Made by a program: the position numbers and the translations under genes. From Acidimicrobiaceae bacterium (GTDB lineage: Bacteria; Actinomycetota; Acidimicrobiia; Acidimicrobiales; Bog-793): DNA of 8,080 nucleotides. The notes beneath the pieces are model-generated. The model searched no databases, had not been told where the DNA came from, and worked only from the letters and a program-made list of their open reading frames with translations. The stretch spans positions 1-8,080 of the forward strand of contig DAHUZG010000253.1 of assembly GCA_027306715.1 (NCBI GenBank), given 5' to 3'. Below are positions 1-5,562 of this stretch, piece after piece; position 1 is the stretch's first letter; each line of letters opens with the position of its first letter.

Positions 1-1208
1 TCGGCGCCGGCCGGGGTCCGTACGATGACGCTCGACCAGCCGGGGGCGCTGCCGACGCTGCCGACCGAGAGATCCGCGGCGCGCCCGAGGAAGTCGGCGC
101 ACTCGTCACAGCCCTTCAGCGCCGCGCCGTGGAACGCCTTCACCGGCTCGTCGACGAGCACCGCGCCGCCGATCCCCTCGGCGATCAGGCGACCGTGGAG
201 GACGTCGACCTTCGTCACCTCCTCGAGGTCGATGCCGCGCTTGGCGGCGAGCTCGTCGAGCATCAGCTTGGAGTAGTCGAAGCTCTTCGTGCAGAGAAGG
301 GCGATCGTGAGCACCACGACGTCGACCCGCGACGCCCCCCTCCGCCAGGAGCGCGACTGAAGGGCGCGGATCCCCTGGATCTCGCACGGCGTGCCGACCA
401 CGGCGACGCGGGCGCCGGCGCCGAGCCCGGCGCGCTCGAGATCGAGGGCCGCGAGTGCCATCGTCTGGTTGTAAAAGCTTCCCGCCGAGTCGGCGATCTC
501 TTCGGGGGTCCTGGCAACGAACGGGACGCCCTTCCAGGTCTCGCCGGGGTCCTCTCGGGCGACGACGGCGCCGTCGATGGCGCCGGCCTCGAGGGCGGCG
601 AGCAGCACGGCCGTGACGACCGAGCCGTCCTGGCCGCCCTCGGCGCGATAGCCGCTGCCGTCCCGGACCCGCGCCGCGTGAAGCGAGACGACCTTGCCGA
701 GACCAGGCGCCCCGTCCCCGGCCCGCTCGCCGCGGATCAGCTCGAGGTCGCCGTCGTCGACAGATGCGCTCGTCGTGGCGTCGCCGAGTCCCGCTTCGGG
801 CGCCAACCACGTCGCCTCGTAGCGCAATCCGCCGCGGGGACAGAAGTCCCAGCAGAGCGAACAGCCGGTGCACATCTTGACGAGCTCGGGGATGCCGGCC
901 TCGCTGACGGCGAGCGAGTCGGTCGGGCAGGCGGCGATGCAGGCGCCGCACTGAACGCAGCGGTCGGCGTCGATCACCGCCGCGGCGAGCTCGTAGTACC
1001 AGACCTTGCCTGGCGCCTCGGATATCTCGTTCATCGCCGCCCGGAGGCGAAAAGGCGGTGTGCCCGCCGCCAGCAGCGCCGGCAGCTCCCGGTCGGGGGC
1101 GCCCCGCCCTCCGGCCCGGCGGGCGGCGGGCGGGCCGAGGGCGGCGGGCGCGGCGAGGGAAGTGCCGGCGCCCACGGCCACCGCCAGATCTCGAGTGACG
1201 GGGGTCAC
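1..1208 (-). CDS. FrhB/FpoF-like F420-dependent oxidoreductase with two [4Fe-4S] motifs (3' end off the window)
   Basis: 402 codons are open without a stop and run off the left edge. Numbered from GTG 1208, two ferredoxin-type motifs lie at C84/C87/C90/C94-P and C113/C116/C119/C123-P. They are followed by FrhB-family signatures: GQDGSVVTA (192-200), VGTPCEIQGI with C275, and C367-x-x-C370 before ADLSVGSVG. This order (two clusters, then an FAD/F420-binding FrhB domain) is that of FpoF/FqoF and of the N-terminal half of methanogen F420-dependent sulfite reductase. The family moves electrons between F420H2 and iron-sulfur partners. The GTG overlaps the stop of the sulfite reductase gene (GTGA), so the inferred role is cytosolic electron donor to that enzyme. 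The first 58 residues are Ala/Pro/Gly/Arg-rich; ATG 1034 (M59), just before the conserved part, is an alternative start. The family is clear; use of F420 rather than ferredoxin alone is inferred. Confidence 0.88.
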   Translation of the reverse strand, partial: MTPVTRDLAVAVGAGTSLAAPAALGPPAARRAGGRGAPDRELPALLAAGTPPFRLRAAMNEISEAPGKVWYYELAAAVIDADRCVQCGACIAACPTDSLAVSEAGIPELVKMCTGCSLCWDFCPRGGLRYEATWLAPEAGLGDATTSASVDDGDLELIRGERAGDGAPGLGKVVSLHAARVRDGSGYRAEGGQDGSVVTAVLLAALEAGAIDGAVVAREDPGETWKGVPFVARTPEEIADSAGSFYNQTMALAALDLERAGLGAGARVAVVGTPCEIQGIRALQSRSWRRGASRVDVVVLTIALLCTKSFDYSKLMLDELAAKRGIDLEEVTKVDVLHGRLIAEGIGGAVLVDEPVKAFHGAALKGCDECADFLGRAADLSVGSVGSAPGWSSVIVRTPAGA

Positions 1209-2938
1209 CGCCGTCCGTCGCTCTTCTGAGCGGCGCCCTCGAGCGTGGCGCGCAGGTCGTCGTTCGGCGCACGCCGTGCCCACTCGCCGAAGCGCTCGCC
1301 CGGCCGGGACCCGGAGGCGAAGCTGTCGACGGCACGCCCGATGGCGGCCGGCAGCTCGGCCACAGGGAGCGCCCCGCTCACCCAGTCGGCAAAGGCGGCC
1401 TCGCGGCCGAGGCGGCCGCCGAGACCGACGTCGACAGCCTCGACGATCGCCTCGCCGCGGTGGGCGGTGGCACCGCGAAGCCCGATGTCGGCGATCTGCG
1501 GCTGGGCGCACGATGCCGGGCAGCCGGAGACGTGGAGGCGGATCACCCCGAGACGATCCCCGACAGCGGAGCCGGCGTAGCGGCGGTCGAGCTGCTCTGC
1601 CCAGGCCCGCGCCGCCGCCTTGGTCTCGATGATCGCATAGCGACAGAACTCGCTGCCGGTGCAGGCGAGCACGCCGCGGCTGAACGGCCCCGGGAAGGGC
1701 GAGTGCCGCTGCAGCACGGGGCTGGCGAGCAGCTCGTCGAGGTCCTCCTCGGCAACCCCGGCAAGGATGAAGTTCTGGTCGACGCTGAGGCGCACCTCGC
1801 CGCCACCGAGCCGCTCGGCGAGGGAGGCGATCTCGAGCAGCTCTCGCCCGGTGAGCCGGCCTACGGTCACCGACGCCCCGACGTAGAAGCGTGACGGACC
1901 GCCGGCGGGATCCGGACGCTGCGGGTGGACACCGACGTGGTCGCCGCGCCAGCCCTTCGTCAGCTGCTCGCCGGCAGGCTCGAGCTCGAAGCTGGCACGC
2001 CGCGCCAGCTCCTCGCGAAAGCCCGCCGGCCCGAGCTCTTGGACGAGGTAGCGCATTCGAGCCAGCCCGCGGTTCTCGCGGTTGCCGAGCTCGCCGAACA
2101 GCTGGGCGATCGCCCGCACGCACTCGACGGCCTGCTCGCGGCGGACGAAGACGTCGAGGTCGCTCGCGAGGCGCGGCCCGTCAGAGAGGCCGCCGCCGGC
2201 GAGGAGGTTGAACCCGAGCGTGCCGTCGGCGGCGCTCGCCGGCCACAGCCCGACGTCGTTGATCTCGGCGCGGGCGCAGTCCTCGACACAGCCGGTAGCG
2301 CTGATCTTGAATTTGCGCGGAAGGTTGGCGTAGTCGCGGTTACCGGTGAAGAAGCGGGAGATGGCCTCGACGACCGCAGTGGCGTCGAACGCCTCACCGG
2401 CGTCGATGCCGGCGACAGGGCAGGAGGTGACGTTGCGGGCCGAGTCCCCGCAAGCTTGCACCGAGGTGAGCCCGACCTCGGCCAGCCGTCGCCAGATCTC
2501 CGGGACGTCGGCGATCCGCAGCCAGTGCATCTGGATGGTCTGGCGGGTGGTGAGATCGCAGTAGCGGTTGCCCCACACCTGATCGTCCTCAGGACCACCG
2601 GCGAACTCCTCGGCGAGCTCGCCGATGCGCCGGATCTGGGCGGCCGAGAGGCGCCCTCCCGGCACCTTGATCCGCATCATGAAGGCATCGCCGCCCTGGC
2701 GCTGGGGGTAGAGGCCGACCCACTTCAGCCGTTCGGTCTCACCCGGCACCGCAGCGATGGCATCGGCACCCTCTCGGGCGTAGACCTGGCGCACGGCCAC
2801 CTCGACGTCGAGCGGGTGCCGCTCGAGCTTCCAGAGCTCCTGCTCGCTCGGCGTGCCCCCGCGAGAGAGCGGCCGGATGGCGGGCTCGCCGGCGCCGGCT
2901 TCCGCGCCGGCAGCTCGGGTCAAAGGTGCAACCCGCAC
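1205..2938 (-). CDS. sir: Siroheme [4Fe-4S] sulfite reductase, NirA/SirA type (assimilatory)
   Basis: 577 codons from GTG 2938. The enzyme reduces sulfite to sulfide with six electrons on a siroheme coupled to a [4Fe-4S] cluster. The cluster ligands are C426-x5-C432 (in ACTGSEFC) and C473-x3-C477 (in SGCPASC). Siroheme and substrate motifs of the N-terminal half are TTRQTIQMH (near 130-138) and ACGDSARNV (162-170). The family's pseudo-twofold layout of two ferredoxin-like half-domains and two catalytic half-domains is present at normal length. ACGD-x-x-R resembles sulfite reductases, whereas plant-type nitrite reductases have SGMDNVRN; with cysH next door, sulfite is the likely substrate. Y77 and C163 may match the Tyr-Cys pair crosslinked in mycobacterial NirA/SirA. 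The GTG lies 19 bp inside cysH; TTG 2923 (codon 6), forming TTGA with the cysH stop, is an equally plausible start. The electron donor is probably the downstream FrhB-like protein. Nitrite reductase activity cannot be excluded. Confidence 0.93.
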   Translation of the reverse strand: MRVAPLTRAAGAEAGAGEPAIRPLSRGGTPSEQELWKLERHPLDVEVAVRQVYAREGADAIAAVPGETERLKWVGLYPQRQGGDAFMMRIKVPGGRLSAAQIRRIGELAEEFAGGPEDDQVWGNRYCDLTTRQTIQMHWLRIADVPEIWRRLAEVGLTSVQACGDSARNVTSCPVAGIDAGEAFDATAVVEAISRFFTGNRDYANLPRKFKISATGCVEDCARAEINDVGLWPASAADGTLGFNLLAGGGLSDGPRLASDLDVFVRREQAVECVRAIAQLFGELGNRENRGLARMRYLVQELGPAGFREELARRASFELEPAGEQLTKGWRGDHVGVHPQRPDPAGGPSRFYVGASVTVGRLTGRELLEIASLAERLGGGEVRLSVDQNFILAGVAEEDLDELLASPVLQRHSPFPGPFSRGVLACTGSEFCRYAIIETKAAARAWAEQLDRRYAGSAVGDRLGVIRLHVSGCPASCAQPQIADIGLRGATAHRGEAIVEAVDVGLGGRLGREAAFADWVSGALPVAELPAAIGRAVDSFASGSRPGERFGEWARRAPNDDLRATLEGAAQKSDGRR

Positions 2939-3612
2939 TCGGTCTTGCCCGTGCCGGCCCAGCGGCCGGCACGGGCGTCGTCACCCTCGCCGACCGGCGC
3001 CGTGGTCGGTGCACAGCCGATCGAGAGGTAGCCGACGGCGTTGAGGGGGTGGCGGGGAAGCTCGCGAGCGACGACGTAGGCCTCGACGTCGTCCTCGCTC
3101 CAGGCGGCGATCGGGTTGACCTTGACGAGGTCCTTGGAGTGGTCCCAGCCGACCACCGGCGCGAGCTCGCGCTCGGGCGTGTCGACGCGCTTCAGCCCGG
3201 TCACCCAGGCGGTCCTTCCGGCGAGGAAGGCGTTGAGCGGGGCCACCTTGCGCAGCTCGCAGCAGCGGGCGCTGCCGCAAGGCCACTCGCTCGCGGGCAG
3301 GCCGGCGCTCAGCACCTCCACCTCGATCCCGTAGCGCCGCTTCACCCGGCCCAGATAGGCGAGGGTCTCGGGGAAGTGGAACCCGGTGTCGATGAAGGCG
3401 ACGGTGATGCCGGGGGCGGCGCGGCTGGCGAGGTCGATGAGCACGCAGTCCTGGAACGAGGAGGCGAGCACGAGGCCGCCACCGAACCGCTCCGAGGCGT
3501 AGCGGAGGATCTCGAGCGGATCGGCTCCCTCGAGGCGGCCGGCCGCCTCGGCGAGCTCCTCGAGCAGCAGCGCCGACGGCTCGTCCGGGGCGCTCGGCTC
3601 GGTATCGGTCAT
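2920..3612 (-). CDS. cysH: Adenylyl-/phosphoadenylyl-sulfate reductase (CysH), one cluster cysteine replaced
   Basis: 230 codons from ATG 3612. The enzyme reduces APS or PAPS to sulfite, the step before the sulfite reductase encoded next. An ATP-pyrophosphatase-like fold is seen in SSFQDCVLIDL, DTGFHFPETL and the ARCCELRKVAPL segment. The catalytic cysteine is C226 in ECGLH at the C-terminus. Iron-sulfur APS reductases bind [4Fe-4S] through Cys-Cys and Cys-x-x-Cys. Here C117-C118 and C200 are present, but the fourth position is Thr203 (GCAPTTAPV; relatives have a pattern like GCxPCT), so cluster binding and APS-versus-PAPS preference are uncertain. The start was chosen because GGAGG stands five bases before ATG 3612. 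The frame stays open to a TTG at 3735, but that extension is low-complexity and arises from an 18-bp DNA repeat. It is first in the operon and its end overlaps the sulfite reductase start. Confidence 0.93.
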   Translation of the reverse strand: MTDTEPSAPDEPSALLLEELAEAAGRLEGADPLEILRYASERFGGGLVLASSFQDCVLIDLASRAAPGITVAFIDTGFHFPETLAYLGRVKRRYGIEVEVLSAGLPASEWPCGSARCCELRKVAPLNAFLAGRTAWVTGLKRVDTPERELAPVVGWDHSKDLVKVNPIAAWSEDDVEAYVVARELPRHPLNAVGYLSIGCAPTTAPVGEGDDARAGRWAGTGKTECGLHL

Positions 3613-3637
3613 CACCACCTCCGGTCCGCCCAGTCCC

Positions 3638-3682
3638 GGGCTCACGCCGGGTGCCGGGCTCACGCCGGGTGCCGAGCTCACC
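3638..3682. repeat. 18-bp tandem repeat (2.5 copies) in the cysH leader
   Basis: Two identical 18-bp units occupy 3638-3655 and 3656-3673 (each begins gggctcacgcc), followed by a degenerate half unit to about 3682. They lie between the cysH ribosome binding site and the promoter-like repeats, so they would be transcribed as a GC-rich untranslated leader. In frame with cysH they would encode a Pro/Gly/Ser/Val repeat, but the strong ribosome binding site downstream argues that they are not translated. Confidence 0.8.
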
Positions 3683-3776
3683 AAGCCCTCACTCTCCTGC
3701 GACGCTAACTGCCGGGCCGCTTCCGGCTCGGCCAACAGCGCCGCACCCGTCGCACGCGCTGACGGCTACGCCTGGC

Positions 3777-3831
3777 AGTCTAATCCGACTCATTAGGTCA
3801 ACAATCTAATACCGACTCAACAGGTCGACAA
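3777..3831 (-). promoter_or_regulatory. Two tandem promoter-like elements for the cysH operon
   Basis: Read on the minus strand, TTGTCG (3831-3826), 17 bases, then TAGATT (3808-3803) forms one sigma-70-like promoter. TTGTTG (3804-3799), 16 bases, then TAGACT (3782-3777) forms a second. Both come from the 27-bp repeat described separately. The match to -10/-35 consensus is moderate, but this is an AT-rich island in a very GC-rich window, directly upstream of the operon. The downstream promoter would give a leader of roughly 155-160 bases. Which of the two is used cannot be told from sequence. Confidence 0.45.
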
Positions 3832-3832
3832 T
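3785..3832. repeat. 27-bp-period direct repeat, candidate operator, in the divergent region
   Basis: ccgactca at 3785-3792 recurs at 3812-3819. aggtcaacaat at 3795-3805 recurs as aggtcgacaat at 3822-3832. The two copies therefore share about 21 positions at a spacing of 27 bp. Each copy has a loose dyad, GAC...GTC with seven bases between. The copies overlap the promoter-like boxes of the cysH operon and lie about 40 bases before the divergent siroheme gene, so a factor bound here could control both directions. The dyad size is compatible with an Rrf2/CymR-like cysteine or iron-sulfur regulator, but that identity is a guess. Confidence 0.6.
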
Positions 3833-3857
3833 TCGACGGGGCCGGCGCGGGCGCTCG

Positions 3858-3863
3858 TACACT
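3858..3863 (+). promoter_or_regulatory. -10-like box TACACT for a leaderless siroheme gene transcript
   Basis: TACACT ends eight bases before GTG 3872, the distance expected if transcription starts at or beside the start codon. No purine-rich ribosome binding site precedes that GTG. Leaderless GTG/ATG transcripts with a TAnnnT box are common in actinobacteria. No good -35 box is visible at 17 bases. Confidence 0.4.
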
Positions 3864-3871
3864 CGCCGGAC

Positions 3872-4525
3872 GTGCCGTTCAGCGCAGCGCTCTATCCCGT
3901 GGGCCTCGTCCTCGCCGGCAGGCCGTGCCTCGTCGTCGGCGGTGGTGACGTCGCCAGGAGGAAGGTCGAGGGCCTGCTTAGGGCCGGCGCCACGACCACC
4001 GTCGTCGCCCCGGAGATTGCCCCCGAGCTGCGGGCGCTCCCCGTGCGGATCGAGCCGCGTCCGTACCGGCGCGGCGAGGTCGCCGCCTACCGCTTCGCCG
4101 TCGCCGCCACCGGACGCGCCGAGGTGGACAGGGCTGTCTCTGCCGACGGCGAGGCGGCCGGCGTCTGGGTCAACGCCGCCGACGACCCGGGCTCGTGCTC
4201 AGCGGTGCTCCCGGCGGTGCTGCGCCGCGGCCCGTTGACGATATCGGTGGCAACCGGAGGAGAGAGCCCGGCGGTGGCGTCCTGGCTGCGTGACCGCATC
4301 GCTGTCGTCGTCACCGAGCAGCACGCCGACCTGGCGCGCCTGGCGTCCTCGGCGCGCCGGAAGATCCACGACGAAGGTGGATCGAGCGAGGGACTGCCGT
4401 GGTCGTCGCTGCTCGACGAGCTCGCCGATCTGCTCGCCGCCGGACGGGGGACCGAGGCAGCCGAGAAGGCGGCGAGGTTCGCGGAGGCGGCGGCACGATC
4501 GGGGCGTCCCCGCTCGACGGAGTAG
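3872..4525 (+). CDS. Precorrin-2 dehydrogenase / sirohydrochlorin ferrochelatase (siroheme synthesis)
   Basis: 217 codons from GTG 3872. The family oxidises precorrin-2 to sirohydrochlorin with NAD+, and bifunctional members also insert iron to give siroheme; the match is to the N-terminal half of CysG and to Met8p/SirC. The N-terminal NAD-binding motif is VVGGGDVARRKVEGLLRAGA (21-40). The catalytic region reads VNAADD, placing an aspartate at 104, the numbering of the catalytic Asp104 of enteric CysG. The RGPLTISVATGGESPAVA segment follows. There is no uroporphyrinogen methyltransferase domain, so precorrin-2 must come from another gene. It is divergent from the cysH-sulfite reductase operon, which needs siroheme. 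The transcript is probably leaderless. The stop lies 11 bases before the uppS ATG. Chelatase activity is inferred from the family. Confidence 0.92.
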   Translation: MPFSAALYPVGLVLAGRPCLVVGGGDVARRKVEGLLRAGATTTVVAPEIAPELRALPVRIEPRPYRRGEVAAYRFAVAATGRAEVDRAVSADGEAAGVWVNAADDPGSCSAVLPAVLRRGPLTISVATGGESPAVASWLRDRIAVVVTEQHADLARLASSARRKIHDEGGSSEGLPWSSLLDELADLLAAGRGTEAAEKAARFAEAAARSGRPRSTE

Positions 4526-4536
4526 TTTCGGCTCCG

Positions 4537-5256
4537 ATGAGCCCCGACGGGATCGACCTCTCCCGTGTCCCGGCTCACATCGCCTGCGTCATGGACGGCA
4601 ACGGCCGCTGGGCGCGCCGGCAGGGCCTGCCCCGGACGGAGGGTCACGCCGCGGGCGAGCTGGCGATGCTGCGTGCCGTCGACGCCGCGCTCGAGGTCGG
4701 GGTGCGCTGGCTGACCGTGTACGCCTTCTCGACCGAGAACTGGCGCCGCCCGCCCGACGAGGTGCGCTACCTGCTCAACTTCAACGAGCGGTTGCTCACC
4801 CGCCACCGCGACGACCTCGACGCCAAGGGCGTCCGCATCCGCTTCGCGGGGCGCCGGGACTGGCGGGTGCCGCGCCGGCTGCTGCGGCACATGGACGCCG
4901 CCGTCGAGCTCACCGCTTCCAACCGCCGGCTGACGCTGACGATCTGTTTCAACTACGGCGGCCGAGCAGAGATCGTCGACGCCGTGCGCAGCCTCGTCGA
5001 GTCCGGAACGCCCGCCTCGCGCATCGACGAACGGGCGATCCGCTCGCAGCTGTACTACCCCGACATGCCCGACCCCGACTTCGTGCTGCGCACTTCCGGC
5101 GAGTACCGCATCTCGAACTTCCTTCTCTGGGAGCTCGCCTACTCCGAGCTCGTGTTCACCGACGTGCTCTGGCCGGACTTCGTGGAGGAAGATCTCTTCG
5201 AGGCGATCCGGGAGTTCCAAGGTCGCGACCGTCGGTATGGAAAGGTGAAGGGGTGA
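4537..5256 (+). CDS. uppS: Isoprenyl transferase (undecaprenyl diphosphate synthase)
   Basis: 239 codons from ATG 4537. This is a cis-prenyltransferase that condenses isopentenyl diphosphate units onto an allylic primer to make the C50-C55 lipid carrier for cell-wall synthesis. The diagnostic motif MDGNGRWA lies at 19-26, with Asp20 as the Mg2+/diphosphate ligand, followed by TVYAFSTENWRRP, FNYGGRAEI and RTSGE (185-189) with the SNFLLW and WPDF segments. Length is normal for the family. The frame is open far upstream, but ATG 4537 falls just after the siroheme gene stop and begins the conserved protein. The last four bases overlap the next start (GTGA). Actinobacteria often carry two paralogues of different chain length; which one this is cannot be read from sequence. 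Confidence 0.96.
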   Translation: MSPDGIDLSRVPAHIACVMDGNGRWARRQGLPRTEGHAAGELAMLRAVDAALEVGVRWLTVYAFSTENWRRPPDEVRYLLNFNERLLTRHRDDLDAKGVRIRFAGRRDWRVPRRLLRHMDAAVELTASNRRLTLTICFNYGGRAEIVDAVRSLVESGTPASRIDERAIRSQLYYPDMPDPDFVLRTSGEYRISNFLLWELAYSELVFTDVLWPDFVEEDLFEAIREFQGRDRRYGKVKG

Positions 5257-5537
5257 GCGAGCAGAGCTCCGGCGAGGGCGCCGCCGAGCGACCCGAGCGC
5301 GGCCCGGCGATCCGCTCGGGCCCGGGGGCGGCGGCGGTCGCCCCGCGCAGCATCCGGGATCTCCTCCACCTCGCCTGGGACCACGTCGGGATGCTCTCGG
5401 CGCTGCTGCTCGGCCTGCTGGCAACCCTGGCGCTGCTCTTCCTCGCGATCGTCGGCTTCACCCCGGCGCTCGTGCTGCTCGTCGTGCTGGTCGCCGGCAT
5501 CGCCATGCTCGTCGTCGGTGGCCGGATACGGGCCTGA
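5253..5537 (+). CDS. Small membrane protein with two transmembrane helices, unknown function
   Basis: 94 codons from GTG 5253, whose GTGA overlaps the uppS stop; the purine-rich GGAAAGGTGAAGG directly before it can serve as ribosome binding site. Residues 1-45 are a charged, Gly/Ala/Pro-rich, probably cytoplasmic segment. Residues 47-69 and 71-89 are two hydrophobic helices separated by a short FTP turn, ending in RIRA. I do not recognise a family. Translational coupling to uppS suggests a link to the membrane-bound lipid carrier, but no motif supports a specific role. recO follows after 25 bases. That it is a real gene is supported by the coupled start, its helical pattern and the otherwise empty gap. 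Confidence 0.75.
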   Translation: MSEQSSGEGAAERPERGPAIRSGPGAAAVAPRSIRDLLHLAWDHVGMLSALLLGLLATLALLFLAIVGFTPALVLLVVLVAGIAMLVVGGRIRA

Positions 5538-5562
5538 GCGGGCGAGCTCTCACCCACCGGCG

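Noticed and set aside
129..1229. Plus-strand 366-codon open frame, and a minus-strand 409-codon frame at 106-1335
   Set aside because: Both are Arg/Ala/Gly-rich shadows of the FrhB-like gene, whose own frame carries all the family motifs. Long antisense frames are expected at this GC content.
1925..3031. Plus-strand 368-codon frame opposite the sulfite reductase
   Set aside because: No recognisable motif. It is a mirror of the sulfite reductase codon pattern and crosses the cysH boundary.
2923..3735. Longer cysH from TTG 3735 (271 residues)
   Set aside because: The extra 41 residues are encoded largely by the 18-bp DNA repeat, while ATG 3612 has a near-perfect ribosome binding site and gives a normal-length enzyme.
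3705..3755. 16-residue upstream open frame (GTG 3755) as a cysteine-sensing leader peptide before cysH
   Set aside because: Mycobacterial attenuators of sulfur genes use runs of Cys codons in leaderless frames. This one has a single Cys, is Arg-rich, and is not placed at a predicted transcript start.
4087..5424. Minus-strand 445-codon frame opposite the siroheme gene and uppS
   Set aside because: It spans several well-supported plus-strand genes and has low-complexity composition; no domain is visible.
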